This document shows positions 52,768-60,968 of a stretch of 64,000 bases of DNA, piece by piece; position 1 is the first letter of the stretch, and each line of letters starts with the position of its first letter. The notes below the pieces were generated by a model, which searched no databases, was not told where the DNA came from, and saw only the letters and a list, made by a program, of their open reading frames with translations. This DNA is from Paenibacillus macerans (GTDB taxonomy: Bacteria; Bacillota; Bacilli; Paenibacillales; Paenibacillaceae): assembly GCF_023715465.1 (NCBI RefSeq), contig NZ_JAMBOE010000001.1:496001-560000 (forward strand), read 5' to 3'. A program made the position numbers and the translations under genes.

Positions 52768-54168
52768 TTAAACACTCTTTTGAATTAGTTTTACGACATT
52801 CGGATCGGGAACCGTATAATGGCCGGGGAAATTATCCAGAGCTTGTTTCCAATTTTCGAGATCTTTATTGTCCAATAAGTTCTTGTCAGCATAAGGATAC
52901 ACTGATTTGATCGAAGCAGCCTTCACTTGCCGGACAGTATTTTTCATGGAATTCTCCTCGCTTTTTTGTAATATTGCTTGCTTATATAATGCGATAACCC
53001 TGTTGATCATCTTATCGATTGTCCATCTCTCCTGAGCCCATAACCGGGCTGCGTTCCCCATTTTCAAGCACATTTCTTCGTTTTCCATCAGTGTCTTGAT
53101 ATGGGAATAAATCGACTCGGCCGAAGCCTTCTGAGCAATTAATCCGGTTTTTCCATGTTCCACCATTTCGGGCATGCCCCCCGCGTCAGTTACGATGATC
53201 GGTTTTCCCGATAGCTGTGCCTCAATAATAACGAATGGCTGATTATCCTGAATGCTGGGTAACAAGACAATATCGGATTGCTGAAGCCAGGATGGAACAT
53301 CGTCTGTTTTCCCTACAAACTTGACGTGTTTGTCAATCCTAAGTTGTTTACTTAATACTTCGAGCTGTTCTCTTTGATTCCCCTCTCCTATGATGTAGCA
53401 CACCCAGTCCGTTCGCTCCTTTTTTAATATGGAAAGCGCCTCAAGGACATACCGATGACCTTTAAGGGGAACAAGTCTGGCGATACAGCTTAATACCTTA
53501 TGCTCTGGGGGCTTCAGTTCAAGGGTGTGATTCCGTTTTGTTAAGTAGTTTTCGGTTTTGATGCCATATGGGACTTGAATAAGCTTGGCTGCCGAAATGT
53601 CCAGATCCTCGGTAAAAATATTATACAACCATTTGCTGGGAAAGATGGCCAGGTCACAGTTGGAAACCCCGGTATATTCCAAATATTGATTGTATCTCCA
53701 CGTCAAAGATCCTTCACCGCTTTCAGGATGATCCAGATTGTATTCATTCGGAAACCACCCGTGGACAGTAGAGAGCAAAGGAACACTGTAGGGCTTGATC
53801 CGGGTTAATGCCGTAGCGGAAATCAAATCCTGAACATGAATAAGATCATATGCATCCAATTCCAATAAGGAGCAGGCAAATTCAAAACTGTATCTTTCCG
53901 CTTCCGTTTCCAGAACCCAAGGCTCCATCCGTGACCCAAATTGGTTGTAGTAAGTTCGAATATATGTGTAGATCGGCTGCCAGATCGGGTGCTTTGGAAA
54001 TCGGAATTCGGGTTTATCCAAGATATAATAGCTATCAAAAGACGGATGTTGAGCAAAAATATCAACTTCATGCCCCAGACTCTCCAAACCCGATTTTAAA
54101 TTTTGAACATAAGTGCTTATTCCACCTACATGAGGAAGGGCCCAAAAAGAACATAGCAATATCTTCAT
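52768..54168 (-). CDS. GT4 family glycosyltransferase (second of a pair)
   Basis: 466 residues. ATG 54168 (MKILLCSFW) follows AGGTGA; a GTG at 54177 is also in frame. GT-B fold: N-terminal GGISTYVQNLKSGLESLGHEV, C-terminal nucleotide-sugar motif EAQLSGKPIIVTDAGGMPE. A C-terminal extension of about 65 residues follows the fold. Retaining transferase acting on a surface or spore polymer; donor and acceptor unknown. Paralogue of the gene directly upstream. Confidence 0.88.
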   Translation of the reverse strand: MKILLCSFWALPHVGGISTYVQNLKSGLESLGHEVDIFAQHPSFDSYYILDKPEFRFPKHPIWQPIYTYIRTYYNQFGSRMEPWVLETEAERYSFEFACSLLELDAYDLIHVQDLISATALTRIKPYSVPLLSTVHGWFPNEYNLDHPESGEGSLTWRYNQYLEYTGVSNCDLAIFPSKWLYNIFTEDLDISAAKLIQVPYGIKTENYLTKRNHTLELKPPEHKVLSCIARLVPLKGHRYVLEALSILKKERTDWVCYIIGEGNQREQLEVLSKQLRIDKHVKFVGKTDDVPSWLQQSDIVLLPSIQDNQPFVIIEAQLSGKPIIVTDAGGMPEMVEHGKTGLIAQKASAESIYSHIKTLMENEEMCLKMGNAARLWAQERWTIDKMINRVIALYKQAILQKSEENSMKNTVRQVKAASIKSVYPYADKNLLDNKDLENWKQALDNFPGHYTVPDPNVVKLIQKSV

Positions 54169-54177
54169 CCCATTCAC

Positions 54178-55398
54178 CTAGCCCCTTGCGTTTAATAATT
54201 GTTGCAAGCGATAGATGTCAAGTACCTTTTTAGTAGTTGTGGTTGTAGAGAATTTTGTCGATGCCGTTAGTTTAGCCTGTTCAATAATGTTTGTTTTTAG
54301 TTTATTATCGGCAAGCAATAATTTTATGTTCGCCAGCAGCGCTTCGGAATCTCCAGTTGGAAAAAACAAACCTGTTTTCTTATGATGAACGACTTCGCTG
54401 ATCCCGCCGGTTTTCGGAACAATAACAGGGACGCCGGCCAGCTGCGCTTCCAGAATGGAATAGCCAAATGTCTCCTGGATACTGGATAAAAGGAACATAT
54501 CCGCTTGTTTTAATAAGGCCGGGACATCGTCTCGACTGCCAAGAAATTTTACCTGATTGCTGATTTTCAGAGTCTCGCACTGTTCCTTCAATTCTTGTTG
54601 TAATGGACCTTCTCCAATTAACCAAAGATTCCAGTCATCTCTAGTTGCGTTTAATTTACCTAGGGCATCAAGCAAACAAGCTATCCCTTTCTCATAAGCA
54701 AGCCGCGCGACACTGGCGAAAACAATTTTATTCTTCGGTCGTTTAATGCTCGTTTGTCTCATCATGAGCTCTCTAAAATAAGGAACATCGATCCCATTGG
54801 GTATCACGACCAACTTTTCGGACGGAACATGAAAGTTATCCACCAAATACTCTTTTAACCAGCGCGAAGGTACGATCGTCTTATCGCTGCTTGATGCGCC
54901 AAAATGCTCCAACATGAGGCCATATTGATGAAACAAGGGATTACTTCTAAAGAGATGACTGAGTGCATGCCGCCACTCAAAGGATAGTGAAGCGTGAATG
55001 GTTGCAATAAGGGGGCAGGTGCTTGGTTTGATCCGTGAAAAACTATACGTTGAGATAATGTCCTGGGTGTGGATGATGTCGTATTGCTTCAAATTGAAGG
55101 AACATGCGGCAGCTTCATATTTATATCTTTCTATTTCCTGATTCATTATCCACAATGGGGTCTGCGGACTGGAGGCTGACAAAGCTCTCAAAACATGTGG
55201 TTCTATGACTTTTTGGAAGTTTTCGCGGTGAACGGCCGATTCGCCGTTCATTATTTTATAGCGGTCCGGTCCTGAGCTTCGGCTAAATATGTCCACGGTA
55301 TGCCCCAATTGCTCCAAGCCCCTTTTTAACTGGCACATATAGGTCCAGAGCCCGCCGGTCTTGGGAAGTTCAAAGAAGGAGGCCAGCAATATTTTCAA
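54178..55398 (-). CDS. GT4 family glycosyltransferase (first of a pair)
   Basis: 406 residues. MKILLASFFELPKTGGLWTY opening mirrors its downstream neighbour, as does the ELEQLGHTVDIFSR region; nucleotide-sugar motif EAQLAGVPVIVPKTGGISE about residue 310. No C-terminal extension. GC content is about 43%, below the flanking fur and spoIIM genes, consistent with insertion into that backbone. Likely co-transcribed with the second GT. Confidence 0.88.
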   Translation of the reverse strand: MKILLASFFELPKTGGLWTYMCQLKRGLEQLGHTVDIFSRSSGPDRYKIMNGESAVHRENFQKVIEPHVLRALSASSPQTPLWIMNQEIERYKYEAAACSFNLKQYDIIHTQDIISTYSFSRIKPSTCPLIATIHASLSFEWRHALSHLFRSNPLFHQYGLMLEHFGASSSDKTIVPSRWLKEYLVDNFHVPSEKLVVIPNGIDVPYFRELMMRQTSIKRPKNKIVFASVARLAYEKGIACLLDALGKLNATRDDWNLWLIGEGPLQQELKEQCETLKISNQVKFLGSRDDVPALLKQADMFLLSSIQETFGYSILEAQLAGVPVIVPKTGGISEVVHHKKTGLFFPTGDSEALLANIKLLLADNKLKTNIIEQAKLTASTKFSTTTTTKKVLDIYRLQQLLNARG

Positions 55399-55494
55399 CG
55401 AATATCATCCTCGCTTTGCGTGTGACAGAGCACTTTTTATTGGTGTATAGTATGCAATACACGCTGGACTCGGATTGGACATATTACGAAAAAA

Positions 55495-55543
55495 ATGAAA
55501 AAGGATGCTTCCGAAAAAGTGAAAATTCACTTCGGAAACATCC
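55495..55543 (-). terminator. Terminator after spoIIM
   Basis: Minus strand GGATGTTTCCGAAGTGA, loop, TCAC..TTCGGAAGCATCC followed by TTTTTC. Fifteen bases past the spoIIM stop. Confidence 0.8.
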
Positions 55544-55557
55544 TGAATGCAGATTGA

Positions 55558-56196
55558 TCACAATCCATTTGGCCCAATCATCGGCGTAACCCAGGCCATC
55601 ATCGCCGGAGTGACCCACGTTTCGAACGAAGATACCGCAAGCAGCACGGCGGCCATTGCCAGCGTCAGGCCGGTGTAGGACAGAAACGGGCGCGAAGCGT
55701 TGCCGCTGCCGCCCAGCAGCACCCGCGAACGGATGATGTTCAGCGAAAAACTTACGGCGGCCACGCTCGCAATCAGCAAGGCGGGAATCACGACCAAATT
55801 ATGCGGCGCAATCGAGACGAGGGCGAACAGCAGCCCTTTCCAGGTGTATTGCCCAACCAGACAGCCTACCGTAAAGCCGATCAGCACGCCTTTCAGAAAG
55901 TCGAGAATCAATATCCCCGGAAGACCGATCACGGACAGTCCGAGCAGCCAAATCAAACCCAGCCATTTCAAATGTAAAACGGCAACTTCCCAGTAAGACA
56001 TCGGCTGAAACTCCGTTCCGCCTTCGTTGATCGATAGAAAAAAGTCGCCGAAATATCGCGATAAATCCTGCTGCTGCTCCAGCGTCAGTGCATTGACCAT
56101 CAGTGCTCCGAACACGACGCCCATCACAAACAGCACCGCAACAAACACGTACAACGGGGTTTGATCCTTGAGCGAATGGCGTAATGGTTGAAGCAT
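55558..56196 (-). CDS. spoIIM: Stage II sporulation protein M
   Basis: 212 residues, five membrane segments. Part of the DMP complex (SpoIID-SpoIIM-SpoIIP) that thins septal peptidoglycan and drives engulfment. Typical text: VLFVMGVVFGALMVNAL, and LDFLKGVLIGFTVGCLVGQY followed by APHNLVVIPALL. Position next to fur/nudF is the Bacillales standard. Confidence 0.93.
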   Translation of the reverse strand: MLQPLRHSLKDQTPLYVFVAVLFVMGVVFGALMVNALTLEQQQDLSRYFGDFFLSINEGGTEFQPMSYWEVAVLHLKWLGLIWLLGLSVIGLPGILILDFLKGVLIGFTVGCLVGQYTWKGLLFALVSIAPHNLVVIPALLIASVAAVSFSLNIIRSRVLLGGSGNASRPFLSYTGLTLAMAAVLLAVSSFETWVTPAMMAWVTPMIGPNGL

Positions 56197-56288
56197 GTAA
56201 GAAAGCCCCCTCGCTTGTTCAAATACTTGTGTATCTTAAAATTATGAACAAGCTTCCTTCCTTATGCCTAACCAACGCCTTCCGGCGA

Positions 56289-57485
56289 TCAGGATTTCTT
56301 CACTTTGCCGTAAATCCCCCCGCCGCCGGCGGCCAGCTCCAGCCTGCCGCTCCGCGCCTCAGCAATCCGGGCGGCCAACTCGGCCCCGGCGACTTCGGCG
56401 AGCTTCGCTTCCGGAACATGGTGCAGAATGTTCATCTCGGTGCCGAATGCGGCAAGCAGCAGCTCCAGCTTCGCCGGTCCAAGGCCCGGGATGAACTCCA
56501 GCGGCACCTGGTAGTGGTATGGCGGACGGTGTTTTGGCACGGCCGGGGCCTGACGGTCCGCGATCGAGCGAATCCGGTCGTAGACGCCGCGCACCAGCTT
56601 CGGACTGCCGCAATACGGGCAGCGTTCCACCGCCGCTTCCGCTTCATCGATGATATAACTGCAGCTGCTGCAGTAAGTCCGGTGGTATTTGCCCAGCCGG
56701 GGATTCAGGCCGTAATTGCCGGCGACGCGCCGGCCGTCCTCGCGTTTCAGCGCTTTGGCGAATTCGCGGTAATTCGCCGCGCCAAGCAGCAGCTCGTTGT
56801 ATTCCCGGCCGATTTTGCCGAGCGAATGAGCATCCGAATTGGTTAGGATCGTAAACGGGTCCAGTTCGCTGATCAACCCCGCCATTTCGCTGTCGGCGCT
56901 TAGGCCCAGCTCGACGGCGCTGATCAGCGACGTGTCAATCACGTCGGCCATGCGCGGCGCGCAGCTGCCGTAAATGCTGCGGTGCGGCGTGAAAATATGA
57001 GCCGGGATGACCATCCCCCCGCGCGCATATACCTCTTCCTGCAGCGTACGCGCCGGCGCGTATACACGCTGCGAGCTTAAGGTGACGTTTTTCATCCTTT
57101 CTTCCAGCCAGCCGGTAAACCCGCGAATCGCGGCAAACGTAGGGAAAAACGCCAGCAGATGCGCCGGCCCCATCCCTGGCTCGCGAATCTCCAGCTCGCT
57201 GCCAAGCAGCAGCGTCGTCTCTTGATAAGCGATGCCTCCCTCGGCCAACTCGTGCATCTCCCCCCGTTCCAGACATTGGGCGATGTCCTCCTGCACGCCG
57301 GGGGAATGGCAGTCGATGATGCCGACCAGGCCGATCCCTTTGCGTAAGGCGGCCTCCTTTGCAATGTTCGCAAACGTCAAATCGCGGCTGCCGCTGATTT
57401 TGACGGGCTCCCCCCGCCCGGTCCGGCCGATATGAATATGCAAATCGGCAAAAACGGAGTGCAGTTTTCCAGTTTCACGCCGCAT
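56289..57485 (-). CDS. EndoQ-like PHP-domain DNA nuclease
   Basis: 398 residues. ATG 57485 starts two bases after the nudF stop. PHP metal motif FADLHIHIG (His16, His18), later IDCHSPG, PAHIFTPHRS and ILTNSDAHS; a zinc ribbon at Cys272-Cys275/Cys289-Cys292; a C-terminal helix-hairpin-helix (IPGLGPAKLELLLAAFG). This order is that of endonuclease Q, which nicks 5' of deaminated bases such as uracil and hypoxanthine. Coupled to nudF, a nucleotide-cleaning enzyme. Confidence 0.85.
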   Translation of the reverse strand: MRRETGKLHSVFADLHIHIGRTGRGEPVKISGSRDLTFANIAKEAALRKGIGLVGIIDCHSPGVQEDIAQCLERGEMHELAEGGIAYQETTLLLGSELEIREPGMGPAHLLAFFPTFAAIRGFTGWLEERMKNVTLSSQRVYAPARTLQEEVYARGGMVIPAHIFTPHRSIYGSCAPRMADVIDTSLISAVELGLSADSEMAGLISELDPFTILTNSDAHSLGKIGREYNELLLGAANYREFAKALKREDGRRVAGNYGLNPRLGKYHRTYCSSCSYIIDEAEAAVERCPYCGSPKLVRGVYDRIRSIADRQAPAVPKHRPPYHYQVPLEFIPGLGPAKLELLLAAFGTEMNILHHVPEAKLAEVAGAELAARIAEARSGRLELAAGGGGIYGKVKKS

Positions 57486-57487
57486 TT

Positions 57488-58045
57488 CTAGCGAACCGCC
57501 GTTTCCCAAGTGAGCCGCAGCTGCCAGATGTATACGGCCATAATCGTCTTGGCATCGGCGATCCGGCCATCGGCGATATGCTGCAGCACTTCCTCCAGCG
57601 TCGCCTCATGAACCTCGATAAATTCATCTTCATCCGGCTCCATCTCTCCGGCGCTTAATTCCTCGGCCCAATACAGATGGATAACTTCATCCGCGAAGCC
57701 CGGCGACGTGTAAAAAGAATGCAGATGCGTCAGCTTGCCGCAGGTGTAGCCCGTCTCCTCCTGAAGCTCCCTGGCGGCCGCCTCCAGCGGATCTTCCCCC
57801 TTCTCCAGCTTGCCCGCCGGAATTTCCAGCTCGCAGCGCCCCATCGCCTGACGGTATTGATCCACGAGCAGCAGCCGCCCTTCATGGACCGCAAGCACCG
57901 CAACGGCCCCGGGGTGCTTCACGACCTCCCGTGTCGCCATTGTTCCGTCGGGAAGCTTGACCGTGTCGACCTGTAAAGAGATCATTTTCCCGGAAAATAC
58001 CGGTTCGCTCGAAACCGTCGTTTCTTTTAATGAATCAGTTGCCAT
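57488..58045 (-). CDS. nudF: ADP-ribose pyrophosphatase (Nudix)
   Basis: 185 residues. Complete Nudix box GX5EX7REUXEEXGU at residues 78-100 (GKLEKGEDPLEAAARELQEE and TGY). TREVVKHPGAVAVLA is typical of the NudF/ADPRase branch. Hydrolyses ADP-ribose to AMP and ribose 5-phosphate. It diverges from mciZ and is coupled to the EndoQ-like gene. Confidence 0.92.
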   Translation of the reverse strand: MATDSLKETTVSSEPVFSGKMISLQVDTVKLPDGTMATREVVKHPGAVAVLAVHEGRLLLVDQYRQAMGRCELEIPAGKLEKGEDPLEAAARELQEETGYTCGKLTHLHSFYTSPGFADEVIHLYWAEELSAGEMEPDEDEFIEVHEATLEEVLQHIADGRIADAKTIMAVYIWQLRLTWETAVR

Positions 58046-58083
58046 GTTTTACGTCCTCCTTTTATATAACGCGCGAATCTTTG

Positions 58084-58121
58084 CACATAACTTGTCCAGC
58101 CAAGGCATATGCTGTTATTAT
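58084..58121 (+). promoter_or_regulatory. Candidate sigma-E (or sigma-A) promoter for mciZ
   Basis: CATATGCT (58106-58113) fits the sigma-E -10 pattern CATAnnnT, with CACATAA 15 bp upstream as a partial -35. An overlapping sigma-A reading, TTGTCC-17-TATTAT (58093-58121), is also possible. B. subtilis mciZ is a sigma-E gene, which favours the first. Confidence 0.4.
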
Positions 58122-58152
58122 ATCAAACCTGCTCGGGAAAGGAGCCTTGCCA

Positions 58153-58287
58153 ATGAAAAGCTGCTTTTCGCCAACCGCCGTCCGGGCCCAGGGCAAAGCC
58201 TGGCAAATCCGTATTTTGCTGAACCAGTGGCTGAAAGAAGCGGGACCTTCGGCAAAATTAACGGATCTGATCGATACCCGGTTGTGA
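58153..58287 (+). CDS. mciZ: MciZ-like peptide, inhibitor of FtsZ assembly
   Basis: 44 residues, starting ATG 58153 after AAAGGAG. The segment QGKAWQIRILLNQWL matches the core of B. subtilis MciZ (GKAWEIR...), a 40-residue peptide made in the mother cell that caps FtsZ filaments. The neighbourhood (nudF, spoIIM, fur) is also the one where mciZ lies in Bacillus. Identification is by motif and context. Confidence 0.75.
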   Translation: MKSCFSPTAVRAQGKAWQIRILLNQWLKEAGPSAKLTDLIDTRL

Positions 58288-58335
58288 ATTATTCAGTTAG
58301 ATCGTTTCAGGTTAATAGAAAGCGGGGGGTGAAAT

Positions 58336-58896
58336 ATGCGTAGTCCTATCGGACAACCTCAAAACATGGCCAAGTTGGTTCAAGTGATTCAAAACTCCGT
58401 GGTAAAAGGACGAATCCGGTTTGCCGTTAAATTAGCCGGACACAGCGATATCCATTTGCTTAGTGCGCTGGTGCAGTCCTTGTACAAGGAAGGTTATACG
58501 GCGTTGGCCAAAGAGCGGATTGTCCTGATCGATCCCGAAACGCTAAGCAAGCCTGCTCCCCCTTTTTTGCAGCTTAGCTATATTTGGGCGGAAATGTGCT
58601 ACGACGAAGGGCGTTATGCCGATGCCGCAGCGATCTTTGAGGCGATCGCTGAGCAGAGCGGGGATCTGGCCGCCGCCCGCTTCGGCGCGGCTTCCTGTTA
58701 TTTGCAGCAAGCGATGCAAAACCTGCAGCGCCGAATGGAAATCTACCATCCGCCCGAAGCGGAGAAAATTAAAATCCGCAAGTATTTGCAAGACTTCAAC
58801 CAAGCCCTACATATCATTCAAACCTCGGGCTGGCATACCAAACCTGCGAAGCAAACAGGACATAAGCCGGCCCGGACAGCAACGCTGCAGCATTAA
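58336..58896 (+). CDS. TPR-like protein of unknown function
   Basis: 186 residues. GGGGGGTG precedes ATG 58336. Residues about 75-130 hold one to two TPR-like helical hairpins (SYIWAEMCYDEGRYADAAAIF; GDLAAARFGAASCYLQQA). The N-terminal 60 residues and basic C-terminal tail have no recognisable domain. Co-oriented with mciZ 48 bp upstream, so possibly in the same transcript. The call does not extend beyond fold. Confidence 0.75.
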   Translation: MRSPIGQPQNMAKLVQVIQNSVVKGRIRFAVKLAGHSDIHLLSALVQSLYKEGYTALAKERIVLIDPETLSKPAPPFLQLSYIWAEMCYDEGRYADAAAIFEAIAEQSGDLAAARFGAASCYLQQAMQNLQRRMEIYHPPEAEKIKIRKYLQDFNQALHIIQTSGWHTKPAKQTGHKPARTATLQH

Positions 58897-58900
58897 CATA

Positions 58901-58939
58901 ACGGCAGCCCAGACGCCTTGTTGGCCCCTGGGCTGCCGT
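58901..58939. terminator. Terminator hairpin between the TPR gene and the M20 peptidase gene
   Basis: ACGGCAGCCCA and TGGGCTGCCGT pair perfectly around a 17-base loop, lying between two convergent genes. T-runs are weak on both sides. Confidence 0.6.
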
Positions 58940-58952
58940 GTTCCCGGACCGT

Positions 58953-60080
58953 TTACACAGTGCAGGATTGCCGGACGATTTCAAGCGCGAATTCCGCTGC
59001 TTTGATGATATCGTCCTTTTTGATTTTTTCCTCGGTCGTATGGATGTTCTCATACCCGATCGCCAGGTTCACGGTCGGGATGCCGAACCCGTTCAGCACA
59101 TTGGCATCGCTGCCGCCGCCGGAGACGAAGGTTTCGCCGGACAAACCCAGCGCTGCCGCGGCCTTCCGGGCGATCTGCAGCCCTTTCTCCTCAGCGGAAA
59201 TATTGAACCCGCGGTACATGATTTCGCTGTGAAAATTGCCTTTGGCTCCGTAATCCCGGCAAACTGCTTCCACAGCCTCTTTCATTTCCTGCAGCTGCCG
59301 TTCCACCTTCGTTTGGGAAAGGCTGCGCGCCTCTCCGTACAATTTGACGTGATCGGTGACGACATTGGTCGGGCCGCCGCCTTCAAATTTTCCGATATTG
59401 GCTGTCGTTTCGTCATCGATGCGGCCAAGATTCATGCGGGCAATGGCCTTGCCGGCGACCTGAATCGCGCTGATTCCGTCTTCCGGATTGACCCCGGCAT
59501 GCGCCGATTTGCCGAAAATTTCGATCTCGACCCGTGCCAGGGTCGGAGCGCCGACGCAAATCGTCCCGACTTCGCCGTTCGTATCGAGGGCGAATCCGAA
59601 CTTGGCGTCCAAATGCTTGACGTCGAGCGCCCTCGCGCCTCTCAGATTCGATTCCTCGCCGGCGGAGATGACGAACTGGATTTTTCCGTGGGGGACTTCC
59701 CGCTCGCGCAGCACTTGAATCACTTCCAGCAGCACGGCCAGGCCCGCCTTGTCATCCGCGCCCAAAATCGTCGTCCCGTCGCTGCGGATCCATCCATCAT
59801 CGCCTACGACCGGTTTAACGCCTTTCCCCGGCTCTACCGTATCCATGTGGCAGGAGAACAGAAATGGCTCGGCGTGAACGCCTTCGCTGGCCGGCAAGGT
59901 CGCGATCAAATTGCCGGCGCCGTGACCGGTCTCATTTTGGGATTCGTCCTCCACCACGTCCAAGCCGAGTTCGGCCAGTTTGTTTTTCAAATAATCCGCG
60001 ATAAGGCGTTCATGCTTCGTTTCGCTGTCGATCTGCACCAGCTCCAAAAACTGTCCGATGACTCTGGTTGCGTTGATCAT
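58953..60080 (-). CDS. M20-family metallopeptidase (PepT-like/YqjE)
   Basis: 375 residues. ATG 60080 follows GAGGAAAG; 82 further upstream codons overlap prli42 and lipB and are not real. Zinc/catalytic features: SCHMDTV (His about 74), ILGADDKAGLAVLLEVI, and SAGEESNLRG. A lid domain (about 180-290) interrupts the catalytic domain. Similar proteins (YqjE, peptidase T-like) cleave short peptides or acylated amino acids; substrate unknown. Diverges from prli42. Confidence 0.9.
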   Translation of the reverse strand: MINATRVIGQFLELVQIDSETKHERLIADYLKNKLAELGLDVVEDESQNETGHGAGNLIATLPASEGVHAEPFLFSCHMDTVEPGKGVKPVVGDDGWIRSDGTTILGADDKAGLAVLLEVIQVLREREVPHGKIQFVISAGEESNLRGARALDVKHLDAKFGFALDTNGEVGTICVGAPTLARVEIEIFGKSAHAGVNPEDGISAIQVAGKAIARMNLGRIDDETTANIGKFEGGGPTNVVTDHVKLYGEARSLSQTKVERQLQEMKEAVEAVCRDYGAKGNFHSEIMYRGFNISAEEKGLQIARKAAAALGLSGETFVSGGGSDANVLNGFGIPTVNLAIGYENIHTTEEKIKKDDIIKAAEFALEIVRQSCTV

Positions 60081-60152
60081 TGGACTTTCCTCGCTTTCTT
60101 CGTTACGATAGAATAAGTGAAAATATACGTTTATGTTGGAGGAGTTTTCGTT

Positions 60153-60257
60153 ATGCAAAAAAAATGGATGAGGATCGTCGTATATTTGATGCTGTTTGCG
60201 ATGCTGGCTTCCTCGCTGCTTGCTTTTCTGGAGCCGCTTTTTATTCGCTATCGTTAG
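60153..60257 (+). CDS. prli42: Prli42-like stressosome-anchor peptide
   Basis: 34 residues from ATG 60153 after GGAGGAG. A basic start (QKKWMRIVVY) precedes a single membrane helix (LMLFAMLASSLLAFLEPLF). Such peptides anchor the stressosome to the membrane in Listeria and are found in many Bacillales. Its 3' end overlaps lipB (opposite strand) by 17 bp. Assigned by size, pattern and context. Confidence 0.7.
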   Translation: MQKKWMRIVVYLMLFAMLASSLLAFLEPLFIRYR

Positions 60258-60939
60258 GCACAAACGCGCCGGACCGCCCGAACACCTCGGAAAACAGCGG
60301 AACGATGTCGCGCGCCGTCTCCTCAACTGTAAATTTCCGGCCCGTGGCGTCTTCCAGCGAAGTCACCCCGTATTCCTGAATGCCGCAAGGAATGATGCCG
60401 CGGAATCCATCCTCCTGGATGCCCGACTTCACGTTCAAAGCGAAGCCGTGGCTCGTAATGAACCCTCTTTTATGGCGGCATTTATTAAACTTCACGCCGA
60501 TGGCGCAAATTTTGACATCCCCGACCCAAACGCCGGTGTATTCCGGTTTTCTGCTGCCTTCCACCCCAAAACGGGCCAAATAATTGATAATCACCTGCTC
60601 CAGCTGGCGCAGGTAACCGTGCAGATCGAGGCCCTGGCCGGCTTCCAGCCAGAGCAGCGGATAACCGACCAGTTGCCCAGGGCCATGGTATGTAATATCT
60701 CCGCCGCGGTCGATTTCAAACACGGATATCCCCCGCTTCTTAAGCTCTTCCGGACCAAGCAGCAAATGCTCGGGATGGCGCTGGGAACCGATCGTATAAG
60801 TCGGCGGATGCTGAAGCAGCAGCAGGTGCTCCTGCTGCTGTTCTCCATCTATCGCTTTAACCAAGCGCTTCTGCAGTTCCCACGCTTCCCCGTACTCCAT
60901 CATCGGATAATACATCACTTGCAAGGGAATGTTGTTCAT
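60241..60939 (-). CDS. lipB: Octanoyl-[acyl-carrier-protein]:protein octanoyltransferase LipB
   Basis: 232 residues. Transfers octanoyl from ACP to lipoyl domains. RGGDITYHGPGQLVGYP is the substrate motif near residue 78; catalytic Cys in the CGIQEYGVTSLED region (about 185) and Lys near 150. Directly after the lipoylated E2 gene bkdB, which needs it. Alternatively an LipM-type enzyme, but the motif order favours LipB. Confidence 0.93.
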   Translation of the reverse strand: MNNIPLQVMYYPMMEYGEAWELQKRLVKAIDGEQQQEHLLLLQHPPTYTIGSQRHPEHLLLGPEELKKRGISVFEIDRGGDITYHGPGQLVGYPLLWLEAGQGLDLHGYLRQLEQVIINYLARFGVEGSRKPEYTGVWVGDVKICAIGVKFNKCRHKRGFITSHGFALNVKSGIQEDGFRGIIPCGIQEYGVTSLEDATGRKFTVEETARDIVPLFSEVFGRSGAFVPNDSE

Positions 60940-60968
60940 CTGCTTTTCGCCTCTTTTTTAGTTTGGAA

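Noticed and set aside
58953-60326. 457-residue version of the M20 peptidase
   Set aside because: The extra N-terminus overlaps prli42 and lipB and lacks an RBS; ATG 60080 gives the usual family length.
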